From positions 1,860,001 to 1,924,000 of the forward strand of contig NC_036464.1 of NCBI RefSeq assembly GCF_002775205.1: a stretch of 64,000 nucleotides of DNA. Reading direction: 5' to 3'. The notes below the pieces were generated by a model that had not been told where the DNA came from, made no database searches, and worked only from the letters and a program-made list of their open reading frames with translations. This stretch comes from Xiphophorus maculatus (lineage: Eukaryota; Chordata; Actinopteri; Cyprinodontiformes; Poeciliidae). Positions 24,617 to 36,984 of the stretch are shown here, one piece after another; positions within the stretch are counted from its first letter, which is position 1; the number at the start of each line of letters is the position of its first letter. The translations under genes and the position numbers were made by a program.

Positions 24617-26396
24617 TCAGGAATTATTCTCTGCTTCTTTCTGCCCCTGAGAAGCCGACCAGCTACATGTTGTTTCTGTAATGCTGTTGGTCTGCTGGTT
24701 CCTATTGTTAATCTTTCTGCAACAACACAGGAAGGCCAGCAGTTTGTCAAAGAGCCACTTCTTTATAATAATGTATAGAAGCAAGTCTGCCAGAGGATTT
24801 AGCTGGATTAAAGTACAGGACACACTGATCAAGTTTACAAATGTGGTACTGTTGAAATCCCACCGCCACCACCACCACCCTCCCCACAACATAAACTCCA
24901 TAAGAATTTGTGGTAAGAATGTCAGTAAGTAAACAAACAACACCACAGTTAAAACAACTATAATTTGTCGTCTTTCATCAGGTGGGACATTCTGGGCTGT
25001 AGACAGAGCTTTGATACTGCGCACAAGGAAGAATATTAACAGGGGGATGGGAAGGACCAGAAGGGATCCCAGCCAATTTCCATCATTTAAACCAATAAAA
25101 ACAGAAAGGATCCAGCTCACAACACTGACTGATGCAGAAACCTTGAGTTTTCGCTGGAATCTGTACCAAAAAGGCCAAGCAATCAGCAGGTACCTGTAAT
25201 TCAAAAGCAAAATTACAGAACAAAGGAATACAAAGAGAAACATTAGCAAAAAAGCAAAATAAAAAACTAATTTACCTTTCCATGGCAATGGAGGTCATGA
25301 AGAAAACACTGGCCATCACACCACAGTTGTAGAGATAATAAATGACTAAATAATTTATGAAATAGTCCTCTACATTTGCCACTTGAACAATCATACAGCA
25401 AATCTGAATGATGTCTGAAATTAGAAGGTTGATGATGAAAACAGGAACGACATGATCACTTCGGATCTGCAGAAAATGAGGGTTCAGTAAAATTAAAGTA
25501 AATAATAATAATAATAATAATAATATTAATATAATAATAATAATAAATTAGTTAAAGAACTAACAAATATGATAGGCTTATTTATTATCCAGGCGTACGT
25601 TGCCATTTGATGGCACATTCAAATATGTTAGTTGTTTTACTGACTGAGAAAAGTTTTGGCTAAAAAATTTGATAAAAATTGTTTTGTCAAATTTTTTGGT
25701 CAAAATTTTGTTTTGCTAAAAAGTTTTTGCTAAAATACTTAATGATCCACAAAGACAATGACATAGCAACATAACAATCACTATAAAGAGTTTGATGTGG
25801 ATGAAACTAACCACAATCACATAAATTAAGCTTAAAATATCGAGGCTAAAGTCCAGGCTAAAATTATGCTAAAGTCAGACAAAAAGCAAAGATTAAACAT
25901 TTAATAGATGCATAGACATGCAGAATTTTCATCTCTACCGATTGTTACTTGTCTCAGTGACCAAAGCTGCAGAAGAAAAAAATTCTGCTAAACTCAATAA
26001 AGACTTTTTCCAACTTGTCACTATTCATACCAAAATTAGGCTTTAGTCTTCAAACGTTCAAACTAAATCAGTAAAATCTTGAATAAACAGATATTGCCTT
26101 CTTTTTGTTAAAAATAATAACATGTTTTATTTCTGAAGTTTAGTTTTTATTGAACACACCTGAGAGTAGAGACAGTAGATGGCCAGCGGTGATAAAAGAC
26201 CCCAGATGGAGATGAATGTTATGGTAAACATTGTCATCATTCCATAATGATGCCAGCAGAATGATTCTTCAAATGGATTTGGAGAGCTGGTACTATTTTG
26301 GAATGTATTGTTGGAAGAGTTATTGTGGTTAAAGCTGTTATTGCTGTCAGTATAGTTTGGAATGAAAGACGTTGCATTGATGTATCTGTAATCCAT
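24617..26396 (-). CDS. 7TM receptor 'gene D' (334 aa, three coding exons)
   Basis: The exons are 26160-26396, 25276-25466 and 24617-25193; introns are 693 and 82 nt. I start at the ATG at 26396; an in-frame GTG two codons earlier is less likely. The N-terminus starts MDYRYINATSFIPNYTDSNN and is rich in sequons (NAT, NYT, NSS, NNT, NST). TM1 ends 'IYCLYSQ', and TM2 has 'NLLISDIIQI'. TM3 ends 'SIAMER', followed by 'YLLIAWPFWYRFQR', Trp in TM4, 'LPIPLLIF' in TM5, 'PPDERRQI' in ICL3, 'LTFLP' in TM6 and 'LNPLADLLLYI' in TM7. CCC lies in the tail, which is longer than in the other genes. The TM6-TM7 loop holds an unusual Trp run, LWGGWWWWRWDF, encoded by a TGG-rich stretch. This is the most diverged left-group member, and the ligand is unknown. 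Confidence 0.85.
25501..25546 (+). repeat. (AAT)n microsatellite in intron 1 of gene D
   Basis: About 45 nt of AAT repeats with a few interruptions lie just upstream of exon 2. Confidence 0.9.
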
Positions 26397-26412
26397 CTTC
26401 ACAATAGAACCT

Positions 26413-29400
26413 GTCGAGGAAAGTCAGTGATAAAAATGAAGCAGAACAACACAGAGCTTTAAATAGATTCAATAATTCCCTTCTAGTCATTTTACAATTA
26501 TTAAAATTGAAAAATTGACTTAAACATTGAAAAAGAACTATAAGATAGACGTTTTACTAAGACCCTACCAAAGAGAAAGTACAGTTTTGTTGGGGCATTA
26601 TGTTTTTAAGTACATCTTAACTTATATGCATTTTTTTCTATAACTGACATATAAAAAGTAATATCCAACAACACCAATATAATACGTAAGCATACACAAA
26701 TCAAATTTGAAATAATTTTCTCCAGTAAATTATGATATTGACCAAGTAAATAAGTGTAAAGAACAGACAATAAAACAACTAGAACCTGTGGAAACTAAAA
26801 TTCTTCTAACAACTGTGTAACTTGTAATATGCCTTTTGTCTAATTCCACTGTCTGCTAATCTGAGCAGCAGAAAGTCTAATTAGAAATATTTTAGTTTCT
26901 TCTGAGAAATGTTCATGCACCAAATATATCCAAACACTGTTACAAACAGTTTTATCTCCATTACATGTTAAAGTTCAAATAAAATAAATAAATTATTCTT
27001 TTCAGTCATTTAGAAGAAAATTGCATGTTTAGAGTTAATTGTAAGAATTTGTACCCCAAAAGATGATTTATCAAACCTCAGTGAGTTCTTCAGAGCTGTA
27101 TCAGAAGTTGTGCTCTCTGCATTCTTGAAGTATATTTATAGCAATGTAAGACATGCAAATATTTTCTGAATGATAAACAGAGACATTACCTGGACACACC
27201 TGCTGTGTTTTTGAACCAAATAGACACAACATGTGTTACTTGTTTTAGCTGAACAAGTAACACTTGTTACTCTCTTTATACTTTCTTCCTAAATGTATTT
27301 TCGTATTTGATAATGAAATCAGAATTGAACTGTGATAAATGTAGATCACCTTCCAAAGGTAAGAGTTACTGTTGAATACAGAACTAATGATGTGTAACGT
27401 CTACACAATCTAGTTTTGATAAATGCACACATACATCAGAAAATATTAAAATAATACTATGTGAATCTTCCTTCTTTTCATTCCCAGAATTCACACCACA
27501 CAAAACATTTTCATTTTGAATAATATTCAAATTCAGTTGATGGATATTCTTTGTTGTGTCAGTACAGCAGATTAAATGATTTACATTAGAACAATACATT
27601 TATTTTGAGGAACAAAGAAAGTTTGTTTCAGGTGACACTGATCATATCACATTATAACACAATGCAATGTAATCTGAAGATTAACAAACAGCATTGTGCT
27701 TTATAATAAGATGCATCACATAAATAATTTCAGTTTAAACAAAGAACAGCTTGTAAGTCTGTAAGAATGAGAAACAATTCTCAGAATCTGAGTTGGTTCC
27801 ACATTTTCTTTAGGACTGTAGGCATGTGGACAAATGCAGAAGAGTCCATGAAGACAAAACAAATACTGAAAACACAGAAACATGGTGCCATGAAGTTTCT
27901 GGAAGCTTCTCTAATTAAGAAATCCATCTGAAACTTCAGAGACTTTTAGTCACTTTAAATGGCATTTTTTCTGAGCAGGTGTGTTATTTTTAAATGTTTA
28001 TGCACAAAACAGGATTGTAATTTACACAGGATCTGATTTGGCAGCCGATCCAACAGAATGCCAGTTCCTTAAAGGGACCAAAGTCCAGCTGTAATACAGT
28101 GAATCCATCTTGTTTAGGGTCAGAGGTCATGGTTAGAGGTATGGTGTGCATTAGGTTTTGGTAAGGGTCTGGGTTAGTACTAGACTTGCTACGGTTGGGG
28201 CTGGGAAGATGTTGCATAAATGCATTTACAAAAATGAATTCAAGTCAATACATATACTCAGTACAATGATAGTAAATACAATAATAGACTTAATGAGTAG
28301 AAATTCAAATGTGTGTATGGGGTGTGTGCTTAGCTGTTAACAACTCAGATTAAAATACACATGTAGACTGTATTTCATAATCATGTGTCTTCTAAAACCC
28401 ACTGGACACAAAATATTTCAGGATCTTATATTAACATACAATGAGCTGAACACACATGTACCCAAGACTTTTCTGAAATATATCATTTTAGTAAAATACA
28501 GTGATGATTAGTTTGCAAATGGGATGTGACAAAAAAAGAAAATATTGGTGTATGAAAACCTTTGCAAGGTTCAGTGTTTCACATTTAATTTTTAGTTGTT
28601 CTTAAATGTTTATTTATCTAAACTAAAAGAAGAATCAAAGTTCAAATTTGGTGTAATTGAAAGATTTTACCTAATTTTATTCCAGCATTTAAATGTCAAC
28701 TTTGTTTAGAGCATCAAACATACAGTATATACAGCACAAAAAATAGAAATAATAAAAAGATGTATATCTGTACTTCTTTCCATGTTCATGTACTCGACTC
28801 ACCTTTAGGCTTTTATCAGGTGCCATGCAAAATATTGTGGCATTCAAATTCAAATTTGATTTCTGAATAGTCTGTTGTGTTAAGACAGCAGAAAAACAAT
28901 GAACATTAGAAAAAGACATTTCAAGTTGAGGAACAAAGAACAAAGGTTGTTTCAGGTAAAGCTGATTAAATCAGGAAACTGTGGCACTGATGAGGCTGCA
29001 GTCCTGGTTCTGTGCTTCATTACTGTGTTTTATCAGGTATTTCAATTTAAACAGAGTCTGACTTTAAAGAGCAGGACATTTCTCAAACACTAATTAAAAC
29101 CCTTCCCATAGTTTTTAGGGAAAGTTGTGTAAATAAAAGCAGAAAACACAGAAACATAAACCCATAAAACTGATAGAAACTTTATTTATAGAGAAAGTGC
29201 TGCTTTTAAACCCCGCCTTCATCATATTCCTGAATATCCACATGAAGACTCAAACAGGTTTTCCTATTTTTAACCTGTTTATATAAAACACACAGTAAGA
29301 AGTAAACTCCGACACACACCCTGTCCATGACTAACATGCTTCCAGTCCTTCATTAAGAAGGTATTCAATGTGAAATCTACAGAATGTCAATATGTGAACC

Positions 29401-30286
29401 TTTGGGGTCATTTTTAAGGCTTCTGCTGTTTCTCCATGTTTACTAATTAATAAAAATGTATTTATTATCTGCTGCACCATGACATCACAGAATTTATTTA
29501 TTTATTCCAGTTGATCATCTGAGAATAAAAATGTCAGTGCTTTTTCAGCGCCCCCTTGTGGTCAGGCAATTATCTCCTGAATTGTTCTTCCTAAAATATT
29601 AAATGAACAATAGAAACATTAATCTGAGAAAAGTTTAAAAATAAGCACTTTCTGTAGAAACTTAGCTTTTTTTTTTTTTATGGTTTAATGACTTTAAAAT
29701 ATTATAACATAAAGCTTGGTCTTGAAAATTTTATATTTTGTCATTATTGGTGATTCACTTACAGGACAAGAAACTAAACATAATTGTGGTGTTAATAATA
29801 ATATTATTAATAATAATAATTTACAGTGCTGCTTGTTAATTAGCCTGATTTTACTTTCTTTAATATCATCATGTTTCACATTTGTTTTAATATTACAACT
29901 AAAAAAATAAACTGATATAATTTGGATTTTATTCTGTAGGTTATGTATCGGTTCCACTGAACATCGTTACAGAAAACAGAGTGAGAACTAAACAGCTCAC
30001 TGATGAGAAAACACTTCACACTGATTTTCCGTCGCCTTTTTGGAGTCGACATTCAGATAAACTCAGAAATAATGCAGAGTAGCAAATAATACAGCATTTA
30101 AACGTATAATAAATGTCTTCAGGGGATAATAATTAGCTTACAGCTGTAAAAGTTTGTAAGTACAAAATAAAAATGCTGCTTAAATTCAAATAACTAAATT
30201 ATTATCAATCAACTGAAACATCAATTGTAAATTTAGTTATTTATCAAAATTCTTTCACAGACCAGCTTGAAGTTTAAAATGTTGCA
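26413..30286. other. Intergenic upstream of gene D
   Basis: A 3' splice site, TTTCCTCGACAG, at about 26411-26422 suggests a noncoding 5' exon of gene D further up; a possible donor is at about 27187. About 28125-28200 holds a degenerate GGTTAG-like minisatellite. The rest is AT-rich with no gene I can support. Confidence 0.4.
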
Positions 30287-31944
30287 GTGTAACTGAGACC
30301 AGTTTTTTTTTTTTTTTTTTTTTCTTAAACTTTATTTATTGTAATGAACAACAATACAAATGTACTGTGAACAAATCTCAGGAAGATAATAACAATAATT
30401 TACCAGGGGGAGCATAAAATAAAGCAAGAAGATAAGAAAACGACAATAAATATAAATATGTATAAAGGAAATAGCACAAATTGTGATATGTGTGCCAGAT
30501 GTCACAGTGCATTAACTTAAAAGATAATCCAAAATTCCAAGTTGATTACAAGCCCGTATTGTTGATTCTGCTTTTTGATTAGTGGAGGAATGAATTGTTG
30601 ATAAATAATGTTTAAGTTCGATCAAAAAAACTAAAAAATTTGGTTTTTTCTTCAAAAATTTGCATTTATGTAGGTGAAACTTAGCCTTAATAATTAGTAA
30701 ATTGATAAGGAGACTCTTTACATTCATTCCTCCATTTTGTTGAAATCCAAATAAGACATTTTCCCAATATAAGTGAAAGCCTGCTGAAATTTTGGAATCA
30801 ACAAAGTTACAAAAATGTTGCCAAAATATTTTAGAATGAGGGCACAACCAGAACAAATGAGTGACCGATTCTGGGCAAACAACACAGAAGGAACAGTTCA
30901 CATCAATGTTAGAATTGAATTTCTTTAAATAGACTTTAACGGGGTAGATTCGGTGAATGAGTTTAAAAGAAACTTCCTTTATCTTGTTAGAGAGAAGAAA
31001 GTGATTAGGGAGCAGCCAGATAAATTTCCAAGACACAGTAATATGAAAGCGATTCCAATAATGAACGACCACAGGAGTAGAGGTCACGTCCTTCAGAAAC
31101 AGGGATCTGATCGACTTATTATTGTTACAAGGAAAAGGATTCAAACAAATTTTGCCAACAGGAGAATGTATGGGAGATAAAATGGGAGAGTGATAAACGA
31201 TTCTCGGCTTCTGCCGAAATAACATACAGATCTTTGTAGAAACGGCACCAAAGACTTTGGCATATTCTCCAGGAGAGACAGGAAAACTGAACTTACAGAG
31301 AAATTCTTCATAAGTCAACAACAGACCATCATTGTTGAACAATTGGTCAACCAAAACAATGTTATTATTAAACCAAGAATCAAAAAATATAGTTTTTCTC
31401 TTATATAGAATGTCCTTATTATTCCAAATAAAGTATCGGTGAGGGGAGAAGTTATGCTTGTAGATGAGTAACCATGATAAAAGAGCCTGCCGATGAAAAT
31501 TAGAGAGTTTAATTGGTAGTTTCGTTATATCAAAATTACAAATTAGAAAGAACTTTAGACCACCGAATTTGGAAAAAATATGAAAGGGTATAGTATTCCA
31601 GAAAGACGCTGGAGAATTAAAAAAATTACGGATCCAATTTATTTTAAAAGTATTATTTAAGATAGAGAAAGAAAAGCAGTTAAGTCCTCCGTTTTCATAT
31701 GAATTCATTAGAGTAGATTTTTTAATATAGTGAGTCTTATTTTTCCATATGAAGTTGAATAGCAGTTTGTCAATTTCCTTCTCATTTTTCTTGTCAATGT
31801 CTAATGACTGTGCAGCATAAATTAGTCTGGAGAGGCCTTCAGCCTTTGTAAGCAGAATACGGCCACGCAAAGAAAGATCTCTAACTAACCATTGATTAAG
31901 TCTTTTTTTAGTCTTTTGAATTAGCGGGTGTAACTGAGACCAGT
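30287..31944 (-). mobile_element. 5'-truncated L1/Tx1-type LINE with perfect 17-bp target duplication
   Basis: A perfect direct repeat, GTGTAACTGAGACCAGT, at 30287-30303 and 31928-31944 brackets the insertion. The element runs on the minus strand from 31927 to its A tail at 30304-30323. It holds one open frame to a stop at 30512-30514, giving about 470 residues of the reverse transcriptase C-terminal region. Typical L1-clade text is visible: 'RGRILLTKAEGLSRLIYAAQ', 'NGGLNCFSFSILN' and a late zinc-knuckle-like 'CSFCVVCPESVTHLFWLCPH'. About 190 bp of 3' UTR follows. The frame reads about 27 codons upstream into flanking DNA by chance. The intact frame, full A tail and perfect duplication all point to a young insertion. 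Confidence 0.93.
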
Positions 31945-32302
31945 CCTCCTGCCTGTGGGCTTTCTGTGACGTCATCAAACTGTTAAATGTAGTATCTAAT
32001 TCAACCACTAGATGGCAACTAAATGAACATTCTTACAGCATAAAACTGAAATAATAATAAACTGACAAGCAAAATATTTACACATATATACACATATTTC
32101 TGCAAAAATTTATTTGCAACAGAATAAAAAATTACATTTGATGATAATGTGTATAATTTATAACATGTTCAGTTATTTATTTTCAAATTAGCTCGACTGG
32201 ATGGATAAAACATGTTGATTTCAAACATTTTTTACCATCTTGTAAATATCTACAGTCTACGTTTACCAGTCTGCTCTACACTTTAACAGACTGATTGCTT
32301 TT
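31945..32302. other. 3' flank of gene E
   Basis: Short AT-rich stretch between the LINE and gene E. No feature seen. Confidence 0.5.
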
Positions 32303-33358
32303 CTAATCTTCTGCAGGAGTTTCCTTTCTGCAGCAGCAGACGCACATCAACAGCTGGTCAGTGATCTCTTTACACATAAAGACAAACAGAATCAGGTCCA
32401 TGAAAGGGCTGAAGAGAAACAAGCCAAAAATAATTTCTGTCATTTCAGGGGAGTGCAGATATGTATAAATAAAATAAATAAGCACAGGCAGGATTGTCAA
32501 CGTGTAATTAAGCATTATTATAACAAAAATTCCCATAATTCTGTGTTTCTCTGCAGCTGGGAAAGATGAGACATTAGGTAAATATGTAACACCACTGACC
32601 AGACTAATGATGAACACTGGAGCAGAAAGAAAGCCAACTGTTACAAGCAGATAATAGAGCTTAAAGATGATGACATTTGTGACAAGAACAATACAAAACA
32701 ACCAGACTGAGGCGCAGATAATGACTGAACCTTTGGTTTGTCTGATGAAGTCCTGCTGTGGCCAGCAGATCAGAAATAACCTGCAACAAAAGGCAGAAAT
32801 ACAACTTCAATACTACGGCACAAATATCTGTAAAACTGACTTAAAATGTATTTTAAGGCAAAAGCAGTTTTGGTGATAAAATGTGTGTTGGTACCTTTCT
32901 ACAGCAACACACATCCTGAAGCAAAGACTGGTCACAGCACCAAAGTTGTACATTTTAAAATAATATGTGATTATAAGTAAGTTTTCCTGAAAAGGATCTA
33001 TGGTGGCTTTCAGCAGGATCAGAGAGAAAATGTGTATCAGGTTGCAGATGAGGAGGTTCATGTAGTAGCAGACAGGAACTCGATCCAGTCGAATCTGCAG
33101 AAACAATCAAAAGTCAGACTTTTATGATAAAGTCAGGAATAATAAAGTCTGTATTATAAAACAGAGGAAAAGGGATAATTATCAACAAAATCATTTCTGT
33201 TTATGTGAAACAGTTTTTTATTATCTGTTATTAAAGTTACATGTGCAAAGTTGTGATTTACCTACCATGCAGCACAAAATGATGACCAGGAAAGTGAAAG
33301 GAAGGAAGAGCCGGAAGTTCAGTGAAATCATCACAGTGAGATAATCTGGAAATCCCAT
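32303..33358 (-). CDS. 7TM receptor 'gene E' (256 aa, three coding exons)
   Basis: The coding exons are 33266-33358, 32895-33094 and 32303-32780; introns are 171 and 114 nt, in phase 0 and phase 2. The first exon has only 31 codons (MGFPDYLTVMISLNFRLFL...), so the extracellular N-terminus is about eight residues long and TM1 follows at once. TM2 reads 'MNLLICNLIHI', with Asn at 2.50. TM3 ends 'CVAVER', followed by 'LFLICWPQQDFIRQTKGS'. ICL3 has 'PAAEKHRI', TM6 'LTILPV' and TM7 'FSPFMDLILFVFMCK', with CCC in the tail. It is first in the right-hand subfamily. A noncoding 5' exon probably ends at 34562 (donor GTAAGT), joined to an acceptor TTTTACAG just upstream of the ATG. The ligand is unknown. 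Confidence 0.85.
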
Positions 33359-34561
33359 TTCTGTTCAGTTTGTGCTGTAAAACTCAGCCAGCCCTGTTAT
33401 TTAGAGACAAGAAGTGTGTTTCACAAACTGCTCCATTATGGTCATGAATTTGTACATGACTATGATAATATTGTCATTTATCATTTTATTACTATACAAG
33501 CAAATTACATCTTGGTCATTGCTACATGCAAAGTGTTTTCCATTCAGTACTTTTTTCATGATTGAAAATATACAGTTTACAATGTAATTCACCTACAAGA
33601 CAACATTTTCATTTCTGCCCAACCGTCCTGTCAAACTTTTAAAATAAGTTTCATAACAGTATTTAGCAACCAGAAAAACAGTTTCTTCTGTTGATCCATC
33701 AATTTTCTACAACTCTTTGTCCTTGTAGGGCTGCATGAGAGGGGGCTGCGTTCCTCCAGCAGTCACTGGGTGACAAACTGGGTAAGGGGCGCCAATCCCT
33801 GACAAACTGGTTCTTTCTTTTGTGCACAAGAAGCTTAGTTAATAATAAGGAGACCAAAGTGTGCTGAGAAAAATATCGTTATCACTATAACACCGCAAGC
33901 ACCCGAAATTATTAACACAAGACAGGTTGGATTCAAACTCTCATGTTGTTCATGTCAGCTTCTGATTTTCAGTCTGAATGTCACATCAGAAATGAAAACT
34001 CATCATCCTGAGTCTTCAGATTGCTTAATGTTAGTGGGACTACAGAGATCCAGATTTAGTTTTCTATTCTGTGCTAACACAAGAGGACCTGAGGATGATA
34101 TTCAACAATCCTTGGTTGAAACTTGTTTGTGAAATTGCAGTAAATCTGAAGGACTCAGACCAAACTACCTGACACCACCAACAAACTACATTCAAAGTCA
34201 GTAAAACGCCTCCTTCCCTGTTCAGACCTTCAGTTTAAGTCGTCTTCCTCATCTCTAGGTTTAAGCTTCTGCTCTCAGCTGCAGATATGTAGTAGACTGG
34301 TCTGGTTTGTTTGTTGATAAGCCACAGGTGTTCCTAATAAAGTGGCCACTGGGTGTTTCTGGCTTACAGAACTACAAACTTGGTTTTAGCTTAGACATGT
34401 TAGCTAACTTTTTTCTCATGAAGCTCATGTAGCATCACATCAGATCAACATAAAGTTTTCATGGAAGACATTAAAATAAAACACAAGTCACTAAAACCTG
34501 TTACAGTGAATATGCTTTTCATTGCAAAGTTAATGAAGTATTTCTAAAAAAATGTACTTAC

Positions 34562-34615
34562 AGCTTCTTTACTCAGTATGGCTTCCACCTCTGCTCAGCT
34601 GTTTAAATAGGAAGG
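34562..34615 (-). promoter_or_regulatory. Noncoding 5' exon of gene E and TTTAAAC-type core promoter
   Basis: The donor GAAGCT/GTAAGT at 34561-34560 ends a short noncoding exon. A TTTAAA element at about 34602-34608 (minus: CTATTTAAACAGCTGAGC) precedes it at TATA-box distance. Gene H has a similar arrangement, TTTAAACCAATGAGCTGAGC, next to donor GTGAGT at 55446. The start site is inferred. Confidence 0.4.
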
Positions 34616-34879
34616 CTTACTGTTTAAACACAAGTAACAAAAAGGAAACTGTGGTTTTGCTCAGAAGTTATTGGGTCTTACAACCACATGCACACAGAGT
34701 ACAGACAGTCCTTTATGATTGAGCTACTCTCTACTGGCATTACCTCAAAAACTAAAAATAGTTGATTAGGACTATGGTTGTGCTTTTAAAATCTAAATCA
34801 TGAACAAAAGTTCAGAAAAATGCATTTCCATTGACAACAACTGGAACATGAAGATGTAAAGATAAATTATTTGGAGAGT

Positions 34880-35075
34880 TTTCACACTTGTGGTGTCAAT
34901 GCCAGGCGAAATGTTTGGAATAAACCAGGAATAGTTCATCACAGGGCCTATACCACCCTTACAGTGAAGCCTGGTGGTGGCAGCATCATGCTGTGGTGAA
35001 GTTTTGCAGCAACAGGAACTAACAAAGCAGTCAGAATAGAGTGAAGATGAATGCATGATTTTGTTGTATCAGTTA
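34880..35075 (+). mobile_element. Tc1-like transposase fragment
   Basis: The plus strand encodes 'TLTVKPGGGSIMLW' followed by 'FAATGTNKAVRIE', close to the conserved segment before the second catalytic Asp region of Tc1 transposases. In-frame stops are present and the terminal repeats are not visible, so it is a dead fragment. Confidence 0.65.
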
Positions 35076-35343
35076 GAGCCTGTGTGTTTTATTATGGTGG
35101 TAAAATTAAAACCCATTCTGTGACATCAATGGTTCTAATCTGGAGTCAAAGCTTTGAGGTTCTCTGTCCCCCTGGTCAGACTATGACTCTTACCCAGAGC
35201 AAAAGGCCTGATTATCTGTGATTCACTTTCCTAAAGCTGCATTGAAGTGCAGAATGGATTACATTATGTTTTATTTGAAAACAGCTCAAAACAGTTGATT
35301 CAAGATTTGAACTTGTTATGAGTTTAGTTGACTCTGTAACCAG

Positions 35344-36980
35344 TGTCAAGAAAACTGGCATAAGGGTATGAGATCTTTCCAGGCACACGCAGAAAAAGGT
35401 GCATAATGGCTTGGAAGAAATAAAGTAATCGTGTGGTTTGATTAAAAGTTAATTAAGTTGAATATGTCTGAATAATATGAGTATAAGTAATCACTCAATA
35501 ACTTTCTGCAAAGAATCTCTGATTAAGGATCTGTAATGATTTAACTATGTAATGATTATGTTTAATGATTTATTGTCAATGAATATGAAGTTGAAATCAT
35601 TTGAAATTAATTCAAACAGGTTTAACAACAGGTTGAATGTGTTTACTGAGTTGTAATAGATAAAAGTGAGTTATAGAAAAGACGAGAATGCAGTACAGCC
35701 CTGAAAACAGGAAATGTCGCAAGCAGTTCTGAACAGATGGCCAGGGCGCACAGGATGGGTGGTGCGGTGAGTTTGGCTGAAGCAACAGGTTTGGGAAAGT
35801 ACGGACAGGTTGGGAAACGTTGGGGACTTTTTCACGAAAAACAGCAGATGTTCAGGAAGTCACGTAGACCAGAAGCTCCCCATACACATACATGGTGGAG
35901 AAGTGTATAAAAACGGGCTGCAAAGAGGAACCGACCGTTCCCAGTCCGGCGGCGCAGAAGAAGAGACAACCTGCAGGAGCAGATTGAGCTACGGACCGCA
36001 CTTCAGAACTACGGGGGAGCTCGGACTTCACACCGCCAAGAAAGGACTGGGTCCCATCGCCCCATCTCTAGTTCTTCATTCGACCGTCGGTCTCGTCTCA
36101 ACCCAGCAATTTCAATTCTGCAACAAGACTTGGAGGAAGGACAAAGGTCCCTCAGGGATGAGGAACTGGGTTTTGCAAAAGGATTCGGACCCGTTCTGCT
36201 TTGTTTCCTTTCTAAGGAGAATTTTTCCACACAAGGCAAAGACCTCAACCAAGGATGCTAGAAATTCATGTTGCTAAAAGATCCACCATCGTCTGGGTAT
36301 GAGTTGAATCTGCTCATTGAAATTCCATTTCAGAACGTGCGACTTAAAGTTAGAGAAAGGAGACAGGGTAGTAGGATTGTACATGTAAATTTTATTACAC
36401 TGTTTTTGAATTATATACGATTGATTATTGATTTGTATGTCGCATATCCTTGCTTAATCTTGCTTAATAAATTTATACTATAAAATTCTAATGAGGTTGG
36501 TGGACATTGGAATTAATAGAGTCATTTAATCTTTGTTCAGTTCTTTTAATTAAGGTAAAACTAATGTACATGATTCCAGTAAATAGGAGGCTTCATAATT
36601 TCCTTTGGTGAGAGTAAATAATGACCCTGGGACTTACATCTAAGTCACTAAACATAATCTAGCCGGTTCCAAGTGCAAGTTATGATTTAGAAAGTGGGCT
36701 ACCGTTAACAGAAGTGGTTATTGGAATTATGCAGCTGTGAGGGCTACTCAGCTGATTGTTTCTTAACTGTAAAGGGTCATAACTTCTGGATTGGAGGTAG
36801 TTAGAGCTAGACGAATCACTTTCGCCACCAGTTTAAATAGATTATCTCTTATAGAGTACTTTTAGGGTAATACCCAGGTCTCAGAGATTTTCCGGACCTG
36901 TTAGACAGAGAACTGGTCAGTAGGCAGCCCTGGGACGTAGTGAGGAGTGGGCGGGGCTGACTATTGCAGGATAACCTTCA
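35344..36980 (+). mobile_element. Solo LTR of an endogenous retrovirus family (fossil)
   Basis: This 1637-bp segment starts TGTCAAGAAAAC and ends ATAACCTTCA, with a perfect 4-bp duplication CCAG on both sides (35340-35343 and 36981-36984). It contains a TATA box (GTATAAAAACG at about 35904) and an AATAAA signal (about 36465). Its start and several later blocks (for example CCGTTAACAG and the GTTAGA...GAACTGGT end region) match the LTRs of the provirus at 43-50 kb, so it is a diverged member of the same family. No internal sequence remains, the usual result of LTR-LTR recombination. Confidence 0.88.
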
Positions 36981-36984
36981 CCAG

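Larger units (their letters stand above)
33375..35339. other. Upstream region of gene E with repeat remnants
   Basis: A fish dispersed-repeat remnant is at about 33690-33810 ('TTTTCTACAACTCTTTGTCC', 'CACTGGGTGACAAACTGGG'). Another common repeat end, CACAGGTGTTCCTAATAAAG, is at about 34324. The noncoding 5' exon of gene E ends at 34562. A Tc1 fragment is listed separately. Confidence 0.45.

Noticed and set aside
28125-28200. GGTTAG-like text suggesting an internal telomere repeat
   Set aside because: Too degenerate and short; no run of perfect TTAGGG units.
35810-36277. 155-codon open frame
   Set aside because: It lies inside the solo LTR, just after its TATA box; no family resemblance.
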